From: Laccaria trichodermophora
Taxonomy: Eukaryota > Basidiomycota > Agaricomycetes > Agaricales > Hydnangiaceae
Assembly (NCBI GenBank): GCA_018417955.1
Contig: JACTVC010000001.1
Location: forward strand, 3,782,001-3,846,000
DNA length: 64,000 nucleotides
Direction of reading: 5' to 3'
How positions within the stretch are numbered: position 1 is the first letter of the stretch; the number at the start of each line of letters is the position of its first letter. Below, piece after piece: positions 48,101-59,469 of the stretch. Below the pieces are notes generated by a model. The model did not search any database and was not told the DNA's origin. It saw nothing but the letters and a program-made list of their open reading frames with translations. A program made the position numbers and the translations under genes.

Positions 48101-48690
48101 TACTGTAACTGTAGCCAGCCATAGAAATCTAGCTATTATTTATTGGCCTAACCCTCTTACATTTCAAAAAGGAAGAACTGCCCATATTTATACTGTGCAA
48201 AAGAAGCAAAATATTGATAGCAGCTGGCATACATGTATACAGAAAGGTCCTTAATCCTCCAATTTTTTCCAAATCACAAAAGAAGAAGCAGGATAGTATC
48301 CACCCACACAAAGCATAGAAAAATACAAATGAGAAGAGAAAGGTTGGAGAAAGGTCAAAAAGAACTGGATTAACAGGATAGCATCAGACAAAACAGGTGA
48401 CAGGGGCTTCACAGGTGTAGAGGGAAGTGGAGGTTGAAAATGATGGGAAAAAAGCGAAATTGAGGCTGTTGAAGGAGCTGTACCCACAAAAAAGCATGAC
48501 AATTATTGAACACAGCACTTAAATATCACAGAATCTAGTTATAAGGTCTGGTGGGACAGCCTGTGGCCAGAGTTCCCAGCAAATGCCGCTCATGTGGCTC
48601 AGTATAAAGACAGAATGGTTGCTTAGTCATTATATTAGCTAATCTTACAAATCTTAGCTAAGCGGACCATTGTACCTTTATATATAAGAT
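47400..48690. repeat. Pair of direct repeats of about 100 bp inside the LTR element
   Basis: AGACAGAATGGTTGCTTA followed by TTATATTAGCTAATCTTAC and CTTTATATATAAGAT occurs at about 47440-47525 and again at 48605-48690 in the same orientation. These may be remnants of LTRs of an older nested element. Confidence 0.6.
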
Positions 48691-49061
48691 ACCCAGACCA
48701 CAAGTATGATGGAAGCATGCTACACCATCTTGATGGGGAAAGGCAATGGAGTTGGGATGGATGACCTGGAAGCCATCCACTTGCATGGTTTCCCAGTACT
48801 CATGGTTATACATCACTGAAGAGAGAATGGGAGGATCATATGGGTATTTCTGGGTTAAGCTGGGAGCTTACAGTGACCAGCTTTCCAGATAGCAAATTAT
48901 TTGGGGCCAAATTTTTTCTTTCTTTTATTCATCTTCTTTGCTTTGCTACCTTTTGGTCTCATTTTATCCTGATATTCACTCTGGTGGGCAAGAGGATTTC
49001 TATTCTATTATTCTTCCCCACCATTGTTTTCCTTACATGCCCTCTGGACATTGGGGGGCTT

Positions 49062-49380
49062 TGTGATATAGGATTGGAAGGGAATGCCCAGAGGCCATAG
49101 TCAAACAGTGGTATATAGCTAGATTTGGATATCTTACATAATATATTGATCTTTTGTCTTGAACCACCACCTTGTCAGCAGTCTTGCCATCCTCTTGCAC
49201 TACATGTAGTGCTTTGTATATCTGTACTTCCTACAGTATGCATAATCATGTTGGGCCAGCTGAGTATCTTGTAACTGCTCATTGCTCACTCATGGGTGTT
49301 GATCCCAGATCCACCCATTCTTGCCTCCTCCTTCCCTCTTGGCTTCAGCTATGCAAGAAGTTCAGAGTGAACGCTTCACA
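49062..49380. repeat. 3' long terminal repeat
   Basis: 319 bp, matching the 5' LTR at 41392-41707 almost exactly, with CTC added near 49330. The target duplication GTCCC follows at 49381. Confidence 0.9.
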
Positions 49381-49385
49381 GTCCC

Positions 49386-50205
49386 CACCTTACAGCAATA
49401 TGGATTGGGAATGCTGAGATGCTTCCAAAAACCTGCAACAAGGCGCTCACACCCCACAAGACCACTTTCTGTCTCCCAGCTGTCCAGACAGAATAAGAGA
49501 CCCCAGTAAACAGTGGAAGAATCTGAGTCAATACCTGTTCTCACTGCTATCATAACCAGTGCTAGCCACTGAACAGTCTGTAAGACAAAGTAGGATGTCA
49601 CAGGTGATATACATCACATACCTCCACGAAGTATTCCTGTGAGGATAGAAATACTTCAATTCCACGAGGAAAGGAAATGGAGGATACATGATGCACAATT
49701 CCCTTTCCATCTTCTCGGCCATTTCTTTGATCATCATGTACAATTTGAGCCTTCGTAATGACCTCTGTTCATGGCCGCTATCAACCCTGCTGAAGATCAT
49801 ACAAAAAATCACGCACCAACTTCATAAAGTACTCTTCGTCGCTTCGAGACTTGTCTTGCCAATTTTACCATTGTGAAGTTTGCCTTTTGAAGTGCCTTGT
49901 AATGGAGAAAGCTTGCAATCGGTCACTAAGAAAGAGTGAAAAGGAGTTCAGGTTGAGAAAAAGAAAAATAATACCGAACACGGAGGGTATTTTGACGACG
50001 ATATGCAGGATTGTTCGAAGTTGATGATGAATTTGCCCAAGTTGACATTCCCACGTCCGTTTCGCCACAAAAGTGCCACTCGACGGTCAACGTTTCAGTT
50101 TTCCCTTTATCGACAATGCAGCATAGAGAAAGACAAATCCATCTCTGGATAGGCTTGCATCCCCAACATTAATATACACATGAATTACAGTAGATACACA
50201 AAATA
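49386..50205. other. Right flank of the LTR element, exon-like remnants on the minus strand
   Basis: The minus strand has possible coding pieces (YMMIKEMAEKMERELCIMYP near 49720, VAKRTWECQLGQIHHQL near 50050) but no continuous gene. CpG is scarce up to about 49870 and ordinary after it, marking the right edge of the depleted block. Confidence 0.4.
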
Positions 50206-52185
50206 TCATGACATCCCTAGATGCTCTAAGACTCCCTCCCAACCCGCCTTGAAAAGACCCTTCTTCCCAACCCTCACACTACCCTGGAAAGGCAGCCCAA
50301 ACAAATCTATCTGCCCCGTCGCGGTTTCAGGCCCACCACCCACAGGCAGTCCGTGAACAGCAACAGTCACACCTGCCGATCCCTGAATACCAGCTACAGC
50401 CCCATCTGTACCAAATATGACCTTGATCGACGATATATCAGCTTCATCAAGCACAGGAAAGGAAGAAAAAAGACAGATACCTTGCTAATGAAGTGATTAA
50501 ACTCTTTCTGTCGCCCAGGAAGAACCTCCAAAGGCAAATCAACAACTTTGGCAGACACCGCATACGCCGCGCCCTCTCCGTCCTCTGATACATCAGGAAC
50601 ACTGATAGAGGGCAACCAGTCCTCCGGTCTCAGATGCCCAAACGCACGTTCTGGGAGGGGATCCGGTAGGGGCGTAACTGGGGGTGGTAGGGCGAGAGCC
50701 CCTCCTGGGACCTCCCCGTCAAAGATCAGTACGTCCGGTAAGACGCGGTAGACGTCCAGGCCCACGTGGATGCCCTTGGGCAGTACGACCCTCGCTTGCA
50801 CAGTGCCGCTTGCGAGGAAGGACGTTCCGGAGGGTTTGATCTTCATGTCGCGGATGGTGACATCGCGGAGGATGTGCGGCTTGGGGTTGGGTCCTGGGAA
50901 AGTGGTCTGGACATTCAACCCGGGAAAGGCGTTTGAAGAGATGATGATGTCGTTTGATTCGCCTGAGAGGTAGCGTGTTAGGAACTGGGAGAGAATGCGG
51001 AAGGAGGGCGGTGATAGAGGGAGGACTGTGCCGTCGATAAGGAGGGTGATGTTGGGGTGGGTTAGGGTTATTGGCTGGGTGTTCACTGCGGCGATGGGGA
51101 GGGGCCGTTCTTCGGTGGCTAGGCAGACGGTAAATGGTAATGAGGGTGAGGTGAGATTGAACCACTCTGGAGCGGGATCTACCATTGTTGCTTTGGCATG
51201 GAGGGACAGACTGTCGTTCGAAGAGAATACACTGAGATGCTGGAGGGTTACGAAGTCTTCGACTGAGGGAAAGGGCGTGCTTTTGCCTGGTTGTGGAAAG
51301 CCAGGGATTCTAGGCACTGTTCTCTGGTCAGATAGGAGAAATGTAAAAAGATAAGGACACACTTTTCATGCGAATGAAGGTCTGAATATTCGAAAGTTTT
51401 GAGTGGAATTTGCTTCTCCACGTCTCCTCACGCAAGCCACCTCCACGAACAGTTGCGTCTCCAACGTCCGCGCGAACGTTAAATGACCCATGTTGCCATG
51501 AATCTTTCAGGAACCCCAGAAGCAAAGTGGTGTTGGTAGTAGGCTGCAGGTAGACGGGAGTAGAAACGGTCGTCAACCACGAAAAGTCTCGGGGCGGGTC
51601 GACAGTAAGTGGCACCTCCAAAGGCGGTATCTGAACAGTCAATAGCACGATAGAGGTATCGTACTGCGGCGATATCGTCACCGTACTCATATTCACCGAC
51701 ACTTTGCCCAGAGCCCGAACCCCATGCCTCCCAAACATCTTCCAAAGGTCCGTCAATATTCCATCCTCCGCGTCCGAGTTGACCCCAATAGCAGCCCCAG
51801 CATCTACCCCCAACTTGCCCTCCACCCTAACCCACACACCCCCATCCAAGCTAATGTTCAAAACATCCACGCGGCTTGGTCCTTGGTACACCAAATCATT
51901 CTTGATTATGTCCTCCGGAGTCAATCTCGAAGCGCGAGCAGCATAAGTCCAAGCAAGCAGAGCAAAAAGAACCAAAGTAATGACACAAAAAGAGAATGTA
52001 ACAAGAAAGACGGTGGTAAGTCTTGCGCGTAATCGGCGATTTATTGTTGTGTGATGTTCCTCATCGTCCGAGTCGAGCACCAAAGGTGGCTGTGACGTCC
52101 CACCTATAAGAGGAGTTCGTTCTGTGGGTTCTTGGGCTCTAGCTTTGCCCTTATCGACACGTTCAAGCGGGTCGTCGTTGCTCAT
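50206..52185 (-). CDS. Tag1-like vacuolar membrane protein with DUF3712 domains
   Basis: Exons 52185-51361, 51323-50481 and 50421-50206 join in frame to 627 residues. A cytosolic N-terminus with KARAQEPTERTPLIGG resembles an acidic dileucine-like sorting signal. A single helix (LTTVFLVTFSFCVITLVLFA) is followed by LAWTYAARASRLTPEDIIKN and a large lumenal part of beta-rich blocks (VDVLNISLDGGVWVRVEGKL, GVDAGAAIGVNSD, NNDIIISSNAFPGLNV-like, LPKGIHVGLDVYRVLPDVLI). This layout fits fungal DUF3712 proteins related to yeast Tag1 (YLR173W), a vacuolar protein reported to help end autophagy. The role here is inferred from family resemblance. ATG 52185 was preferred over an in-frame ATG at 52290 because the conserved cytosolic tail begins there. 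Confidence 0.8.
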
Positions 52186-52308
52186 TGTGTGGAGGGGGAG
52201 AGCATGTGTGGGTGTGTGGAAAAAGGTGACCGTGGTGGCAGTGTTGTCAGGAGACTTCAGACATACATTATCGTAGTACTCGGTACACAATGGTTCTAAT
52301 CAGTCCCT

Positions 52309-53928
52309 TCAATTGTAATGCTTGACCGAAACGCCATTGATGATCTCTTCCTCAACCCCCTTATCATCCGCAGGCTTCAGATCCGACTGGCCATACGCAA
52401 CAGTCCTCGCTCGCCTCCAGGCCCCCATAGTGGGCTCATCCCCGTCTTCGAACCTTCGTGTGATCCCAAACCTTTTCAGCACAGGACTGTCGGCGAGCGG
52501 TGCCAATTTCACATCGTCGTTCGCCGTGCAGAAGTAAAACACCCCCAGACGGGTATACTTCTGTTGATCTGCGGGTGGTTGGACGACTCTGGTGGAGGAT
52601 GATTCGCAAAGGTCGGAGTAAGGGTGTGATGAACGAACCTGTGGATCGTTGCGGGATAAAACCCTCCTGAAAGGAACTCCATTGCGTCTCCTGCGTTGAT
52701 CACCTATGAGAAAGAACCTCATCAAGAAGGATACCCTGGAGAAAATGAAGCGAGTTTACCAGCGCATTATCGAAGTGCTTAATCCACTTCCAAGTCCCAT
52801 CCTTGGTTAGGATTTGAAGCGCGGCCACAGGTTGACTGTAGAGAATACTGAGTGTCCCGAAGTCTTAATATTGAACTTTCGTCAGCGAGACCATCGAGCT
52901 CAGGCTGAAATTCCATACCTGTATGGCCTTTCAGCCAAACACCCTTCGTCTTGGCCTCTTCTTCCTCATTTCGTGGATAACTACAAATTCCCTGAACAAA
53001 GTTCCGGGTCTGTGAGGAGGGACTCACTATTTCATGAACCGAACTTATCATCCGTGTTTAAGAAGGTGCATTTCAAAAACGTCAACGTCAACTCACCATA
53101 TGTCTCTCCCACCGCCGAAAACTCATGCAAATTCACCAATGTCTCCTCCGGCAGCTCAAGGCCAAGTGATAATAACCTCGGGAACAGTAAGCCAAATCCG
53201 TGAATGCAACAAAAAAGGAAAAGTACCTGAGGATGGGATGCAATACATCGTCATGATTGTGTCGAGCAAAAGCGCCGATCTCTAGCAAGAAAGGCCGGAG
53301 TGGTTCAGGATGTTGACGTTGAGTGACGTCTCGGTTGACTGGAACGCATCATCAGTTGAAGCTCCGTCCGTTCTCCAGTTGGGTGGTCTTACTGTTGTAA
53401 TGCTCCAATTGGTCCCGGACTCCGTTATCTATGTGCTGACGCAACGAAGTCTATCAGCCCCTATCTAGAAGTCAAAAACAGAGAAGAGACCCACCCAATA
53501 TTGACGAGGCTTGTACCCCTGAAATGAGCCTGTCTCCTTCATCTTCGCAGCATACGTCTTCTTCTCGTCTTCACTAACATGAGCGAAAGGGATATCAGCA
53601 ATGTCAAATATCCTGGCCATCTAAGAACTCATAAGTACATGTCTGACCTCCTTTTAATGGTGTTACAGTACCTGTGCAGACGTATAACCATGATTGACGA
53701 CGTAGAAGAACCCTTGGTTCCTCAGCGCCTCACGAACGTCCTTCGCCAGTTCCAATCGTCCTTTCAAGGTCCCTGCTTTGGATAAGTCAATGATAGCGAG
53801 GTCCGCATACTCCACTGCGTAGATAAGAAGTACGAATCAGCCATTGGTCATTCGAAGAAAGTATCAGAGAACTTACAGTCCGCCTTGGTTCCTGGTGCGT
53901 GCGTATAATGAGGAACTGTCGACGACAT
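52309..53928 (-). CDS. 2-oxoglutarate/Fe(II)-dependent oxygenase (isopenicillin N synthase-like)
   Basis: Starting at ATG 53928 (MSSTVPHYTHAPGTKAD), short exons give the N-terminal DIOX_N region: LAIIDLSKAGTLKGRLELAK, VREALRNQGFFYVVNHGY, DIADIPFAHVSEDEKKTYAA and GSFQGYKPRQYW. Later exons give LHEFSAVGETY, YYPRNEEEEAKTKGVWLKGH and, across an intron, GHTDFGTLSILYSQPVAALQ. The last is the iron-binding HxD motif. NAGDAMEFLSGGFYPATIHR supplies the distal histidine and YTRLGVFYF the region usually binding 2-oxoglutarate. The end is EEEIINGVSVKHYN. Members oxidise diverse small metabolites; the substrate cannot be read here. Eight or more exons are needed and some junctions are approximate. The gene neighbours the Tag1-like gene tail to head with no sign of a metabolic cluster. 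Confidence 0.85.
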
Positions 53929-54390
53929 CGTCAGAGTTTGCGCGAGGATATTGTCGTCCATACTGCGGCCTGGATAGGCGCCATATAAATCATAATAATA
54001 GAACACCGGGTGAAAGGCTAAAGCTCTCCCAGACTCCTCGAAATGACGCGATTTAAGCTCAAGGTAGCATCATCAACTCGAGACTCTGTTGGGTGCTGAT
54101 AATTGGGACTTGAGGAGCCCCTATTTGGCCCCACACTTATAGCTCAAGCCAGAGAGAAGTCGAGGGCGCCGGGGAGCAGGAGAGAACCGGTCGAGCGACA
54201 AGGTTGAAAGAGTCAAAGAGGTCAGTCAACATCGGTAACGCCGGAGACTCGGCCGGCCCGGGTTTGGTCAGTACAATGACTCTCTTTCCTCAACGCAACC
54301 TCAACGTCGAATCAGCGGAAACTACTAAACCTAGGAAACTGCGATCGGAGGTCCTACGCTCCCTGTATTCAAGCTTTCAAGCTCAAGGCC
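53929..54390. other. Intergenic, promoter side of the oxygenase gene
   Basis: Only a short open frame (54204-54500, plus) that runs into the MITE is present; it is not a credible gene. Confidence 0.5.
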
Positions 54391-54392
54391 TA

Positions 54393-54803
54393 TGGTGCAA
54401 CAACCCTAAACACCGCTACTCTTGTGCAATCAAAACTCAGGGTCCAAATTTCCCCCTTTTTCTTATCTGTTTGGTAGAAATGCTTCTTTTGCAAAGCTGA
54501 ACAAAACTACCAAACCGGTTTTGATTTGCGTGAAAACTGACCGAGTTATTCTTTTTTGGTTGGCTGAAATTGGCCACATGGCCATATAAGGAAGGTACTT
54601 ACCAAATATAGACATCAGTTTGGTCGGAGTTTTTGCCCTCCCTTGCACGGGAAACGTCAGGAAACACTGGGGAATGCTCAATTGAGCCTTTTACACCTTC
54701 TACAAGATCCCCGTAGCCAGAAAAAAGCACAAATTTTTTGAATTTTTTTTCGCAGCCAATTTGGCCACTGTCCAAAGTGGCGGTGTTTAGGGTTGTTGCA
54801 CCA
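54393..54803. mobile_element. MITE with 24-bp inverted ends and TA duplication (Tc1/mariner-like)
   Basis: The left end starts TGGTGCAACAACCCTAAAC and the right end is its exact complement; the 24-bp match extends through ACCGC. Both ends are bordered by TA (54391-54392 and 54804-54805), the target duplication of Tc1/mariner elements. The 411-bp length and lack of any transposase make it a non-autonomous element. Confidence 0.8.
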
Positions 54804-54805
54804 TA

Positions 54806-55698
54806 CGCCGATGTAAACGCGATATGAGTGACGTAGCCCACAGATATTGGCCATACATACATTCCACATCAAATGGTTAGGCTCTGCTCATCAACAACGC
54901 CCATCTTGCCATACTATTAGTATCAAAGTGCTGATTCTGAATCAGAAACTATAAAGCAGGTCAGGTGAAGCTCAAGTTCCCGTCGACTCCAGCTGCGACT
55001 ACCTACGTCACTTCCTTGGCATCCGGATCGGCCAAGGAACGCGTCCACAACGTTTCCGTGAAAACCAACAAAAACTGCACACGCCCGTCCACTCGGGACC
55101 TCTGGCCTCTATATGGCATTCACGTGTGAGGGGTGAGTTGAATCTGTCTACCGGGTACCCTCACAGTCGTCCCGAAAACTTGGGGTTAGGAGAAAGGGCC
55201 GAAACCGATACACACCTGGAAACGGATGAAGTCAGATAAAGTTATTTCCGGGTTTCCCAGCGTGGAAGGGCCTGGCTTGTCAAGACTCCAAACCCCAAGG
55301 AGTTACACTGTAGTATCGTCAACTTAAGGCATCAAGGCAATTGAGTTTTTCTGCTGCGATAGTCTGCACTAACGAATATCGTTCTACAGTGACAGTCGAA
55401 GGAGTGTGTTTGGGAATTTCCAATTGTCTTGAGCAGGATATTGTTGCGGCCTAACTGTGAGTAAGCAAATCTCCTCTGATCAGTGATGGCACTCACTTGC
55501 GCTCAGCTAACTGCGAAGGTACTCACATTTTGTCCCATTTGGAAAAACGTCAAACTGTTTGAGGACCTGGCCTGTCTTCCATTTCCGGGGCGCCGTCTGA
55601 CTGTCATAAGCACCTCCCTGCCATAAGTACTTTCCCTTGAGCCCCTCTCCTTTTATTCCTCTCTTCCCACTCATCGGCCATCTCACCCACACCCAAAA
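54806..55698. other. Intergenic region upstream of the zinc transporter
   Basis: No gene seen. The pyrimidine-rich stretch 55620-55698 (CCCCTCTCC, CCTCTCTTCCCAC) ends in CCCACACCCAAAA directly before ATG 55699, a usual fungal leader. A zinc-response site was not identified. Confidence 0.5.
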
Positions 55699-57090
55699 AT
55701 GTCATCCGATTGTAGTACCGTCGACGCCCGCGATCAGTTCAATCATCTACGCATCGCGTCCATTTTCATCGTCCTCATCGGCTCTTGTTCCGGTGCTCTC
55801 TTCCCTGTCCTCGCTAAGCGGTCATCATGGCTGCACGTCCCTAAAGCCGTCTTCGAGTGAGCTTTCCAACACTTCATCATCGCCAGTCTCCTTTCTCACT
55901 CACTCACACAGCTTCGCAAAATACTTCGGATCTGGGGTTATCGTGAGTTTTGACTCTCGTAAAGTCCGTAAAAATCATTTGATATATTTGGTATAGATCG
56001 CTACGGCATTCATCCATCTTCTCTCACCAGCATTAAACGAGCTCGGTTCTCCCTGTCTGGCTCCTGGCTGGTCTGAATATGTGAGTCTCACCCAACACGC
56101 GGGTTCTAACCGTTTTTTGACGCATTACCAGCCTTACGCCTTGGCCTTGTGCCTCCTGAGCATATTCTCGATATTTATCGTCGAGCTCATCGCCTTTAGG
56201 TGGGGAACATCGAAGCTTAAGAAAATAGGAAAATCACACGGTTGGTTTCTTTGTTGGCGGATTTTGATCTCTTCTAATACCATACAAAAGACGCGCATGG
56301 TCACCGCACTGGATCTCATGCTGCCCACGGGCCGGAATCTAACGAAGAGCGACCTCCGGCGCTGCAGAAAGAGGACAGTTTGGATATTGAGAAAGAGTAC
56401 CAAGTCCATCAACATGGGCACTCTTTCGAGGAGTCGGCGGCAACCCAGATTATCGGCGTGGCAATTCTTGAATTCGGTGTTCTTCTTCACAGGTAAAGTC
56501 TATTTTCCTTGCGCCCATTTTTCTTCTTTCTGATTTCCGCCCAGCGTCTTGATCGGTCTAACTCTAGCAGTTGACCAGGCATTTAAAGTGCTATTCGTCG
56601 TCATCATTTTCCACCGTAAGCAGTGTACGACACGGTCTCTGCGTTCCGTTTATTAACTTGAACTCATAGAAGCGTTCGAAGGATTGGGAATCGGATCACG
56701 GTTGGCCAATCTTCAGCTCCCGCCTCGATTTAACTGGGTCCCACTCCTTGGCGCCATCTTGTACGGGGTCACAACTCCCATTGGGATTGCTATCGGACTT
56801 GGGATAAAAGGTTCATATAACCCCGGAAGCGCAACGGCTTCAATCGTCAGTGGCGTCCTCGACGCGCTGAGTTCTGGCATCCTTTTGTACACCGGGTTGG
56901 TGGAGGTTTGTATCCTTTTCTTTGCTAAATCAGTTAGGCTGTAGCTGATGAATTTATTCTATAGCTGCTTGCGCATGAATTCCTTTTTAACCGAGAAATG
57001 ATGGACGCGTCCAATGGAAAAGTTGCGTATGCTTTGGGCTCGATGTTGGTTGGCTGCGGGATCATGGCGCTCCTTGGGAGATGGGCCTAA
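55699..57090 (+). CDS. ZIP-family zinc transporter (Zrt1/Zrt2-like)
   Basis: The exons start at 55699 (MSSDCSTVDARDQFNHLRIA) and run to TAA 57088-57090, split by about seven short introns. Eight membrane helices can be followed: IFIVLIGSCSGALFPVLAKR, FGSGVIIATAFIHLLSPAL, YALALCLLSIFSIFIVELIA, then a variable loop rich in His (HDAHGHRTGSHAAHG, HQHGHS). Helix IV has HSVLIGLTLAV and helix V has HQAFEGLGIGSRL, the metal-binding signature of ZIP carriers. VPLLGAILYGVTTPIGIAIG, GILLYTGLVELLAHEFLFN and LGSMLVGCGIMALLGRWA complete the protein. Family members import zinc across the plasma membrane. All exon junctions keep frame, and no damage is seen. Confidence 0.92.
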
Positions 57091-57665
57091 CTTCACCTCT
57101 TGGAATCGAGAATACATTCGATTCGACTTGTCCAACTCATCTGAACTATTGCATACTTATATGTTAGAGGCTGTTTGTATACCACAAGAATTTAGATATC
57201 AAGATAATCAATTCCACGAGACTTCAATGACTGAAATGGTTTTCTTCGTTCTTCCGACTTTCTGGAGTCATTGTATTCTCCCCAGATTTTCCCCGATCGT
57301 AAGGAATTGGAAGCCTCTACGGACTTATTCTTCGCGCCTACGCCGTGGCGTAGATCGAGATCAAACGTCAAGCCGTCAAGGATTTGCGCCAAAAACATGG
57401 TCTTTAATCGACATTGGTTTTGAGTCTGGTTTCTGTCAGATTGGCGTGATGGCAAGACGGATTCTTCGATCGGGGTTTCCAGGTCAATACACCCCGAGAA
57501 ATGGAGAGTTTGAATTACACTGCCCCCTTCCTTTCTATGAAGGGTGTTTTCCGCATACTCTACGAGTTCTGAACGGGGTGCATTACCAAATTATCTCTGG
57601 GTCCATCTGACTGGAGCAACATTTTTCCCCTTATTTCTATATTTCTCTATGAACTTTTTGTCTAC
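57091..57665. other. Region after the zinc transporter, no gene seen
   Basis: A plus-strand open frame (57014-57610) overlaps the end of the transporter in another frame and shows no motif, so it is not credible. The 3' UTR of the transporter probably lies here. Confidence 0.5.
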
Positions 57666-57668
57666 AAT

Positions 57669-59367
57669 GGATGACTTCCCATAAGGTCTAGAAACCTAGA
57701 TTATCTTCTAAATGTTTGATGGGCAGGGTTTGAAAATATATTCAGCCGTCTTTCTAAACCATAAACCAAGCAGCACAGTTCTATACAAGTACAGTTAATT
57801 CTTCTTTGGTGAAAGCAGATCTTGTACAGGATCTCTCCATTTGAGCTCATTCCTCTTCCACTGCGCCTCCAGTTTCAGTTGGCACAAAATCACATTAGGA
57901 GAACTAACACAGAATGCAGAGACAATGTGGTTGCGTGCAATTGGGCAGTCCAAATGCGTGGTTTGAAGGTGGGTTGCGTGTGTCGACTTGGTCACGTTGA
58001 TGTGCTGCAACAAATAAGCATACAAAACCTAGTTCACAATGAATTTCTGGAGAGAAAAACTTTGTTATTATTCACCATTAACTCATTAGATAAGAAAAAC
58101 AAGAGAGACCTACTGTATAGTCATGGAAGACCTACTACATCAGCAAGTTAACAGTTTACTTTCCGGCTTTTAGCTGCTTTTTAGCTTGCGACCAGCTGAA
58201 AAGTGTAGAAGCTGGAAAGCTAATCTACCGAAAATATGACATCCTAGCGGATCTCGAGAAACACTCAGAATACAAAAAAATTACGATACTAATCTACCTC
58301 AAACCCCCTCCAGCCCTATCTTCCCTTCAGATTCTCAGCGACAAGCAGCCTGAGCTGTCAAGTAATTGAGTGGCACCTATGAGAGAGGGAAGGAGCACTC
58401 TGTACCGGCAGTCCGTGGATGGAACAGGTCATGCTACAGTGTTGAGGAGTGGTGTCTTCTGTGGCAGCAAACAGCATCTGAGGATAGCTGCTGTGTTGCA
58501 GAAGTTGGCGAAGTGGGGGTGATGGTAAGAAGGAAGAGATGACATGGCGACTGATGGCAACACCACGTGAGTTGAATATTTGATCAATACAGCCAAACAC
58601 CTCCACGTCACATTCCTATCTTCAACTCTCATCTACCAGCCTTCCCCTCTACCCCGCTCGGTCTACTGCATGTACTATGCGGGCGCACCGTGCTACTGCA
58701 TCTACTGAAATCATAGTGTGCAGTCACATCGTGTTTTGAACCCTTCTTGACGATGGATTGCGGCAGGTTCAGAAGGCAATCTGGTGTGTCATTCCATGTT
58801 CTTGAATGTTCTTCTTATAAATTTCCCTCTGACAGACTCTTTATGCATCTCTCTGAGCTAGGTAGATTTCCGTGACGTTGGGTAGACTATGTAGTTTGGT
58901 AAATTTGCACTTTAGTTGCTAGTTTTTACCTCGATTGCTCTTTCTTTGACTTTTTTCTGCTTTTTCAACTTTTTTGTTTGCTTGCCAATAGCCGCTTTTT
59001 GGAAAATTTGGCCTGGCTTTTTAACTTGCGGCTTTTCCGCCTTTTCCGCCTTGTAGCCACTTGTACAAGTCGAAAAAAGTAAAGTGTGAAAGTCCCGATG
59101 TACATAAGTTGGTGCATCTCGATGTGCTACCTGATATGGACGCGATGCTCAGGGATTGATCGTCGGACAATGAAAGAAGGGTTTATTCAAACGATTTAGA
59201 ACTAGAAGAGGGGGGGGGAGGCCTCGTCTAGATGTTCATCTAGAAGAGGGTACTCGATGACAAGCGGAGTTGAATGTTGACAGATTGCGACCCATTTGGC
59301 AGCCGGCATGGCGGCACGTCAGTTTAGAAAAATAATCTAGGTTTCTAAACCTTATGGGAAGTCATCC
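57669..59367. mobile_element. DNA transposon of the GGATGACTTCCC family, interrupted by a 960-bp insert
   Basis: Ends at 57669 (GGATGACTTCCCATAAGG) and 59367 (inverted) match the copy at 21564-22299, in opposite orientation, and AAT flanks both ends (57666-57668 and 59368-59370). Removing the insert at 58141-59100 restores the order of the reference copy exactly at the break, within CTACTACATAAGTTGG. There is no transposase. Confidence 0.88.
58141..59100. mobile_element. 960-bp insertion nested in the DNA transposon, type uncertain
   Basis: The target word TACAT is doubled around it (58136-58140 and 59101-59105), shown by comparison with the uninterrupted copy. Its ends begin CAGCAAGTTAACAGTTTAC and, on the other strand, CATCGGGACTTTCACACTTT, sharing only a weak ACxxTTTACTTT similarity. 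No coding capacity is seen (the minus frame at 58358-58606 has no motif). Short runs such as TTTTTAGCTTGCG and TTTTTAACTTGCG occur near opposite ends in the same orientation. Confidence 0.75.
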
Positions 59368-59469
59368 AATCCCAGAATTCCTTTCGAGAATCTTGAGACG
59401 ACATCCAGCCATAACCCATCTTAATCTATCTTACAACGAGCAGGTAGGAGGATCGACAGCGACTAGTAT

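Larger units (their letters stand above)
41387..49385. mobile_element. Non-autonomous LTR retrotransposon (LARD-like), about 8 kb, recently inserted
   Basis: Two direct LTRs (41392-41707 and 49062-49380) start TGTGATATAGG and end GCTTCACA, that is 5'-TG...CA-3'. They appear to differ only by a 3-base indel near the 3' end. A perfect 5-bp target duplication GTCCC flanks the element (41387-41391 and 49381-49385). Directly after the 5' LTR comes TGGTGGGGGCACC, fitting a tRNA primer-binding site, and TTGGGGGGCTT precedes the 3' LTR as a weak polypurine tract. The 7.35-kb interior has no gag, protease, integrase or reverse transcriptase frame; it is made of tandem and dispersed repeats. It must have been mobilised in trans. 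Confidence 0.9.

Noticed and set aside
57014..57610. A 198-codon open frame after the zinc transporter
   Set aside because: It overlaps the last transporter exon in a different frame and has no motif.
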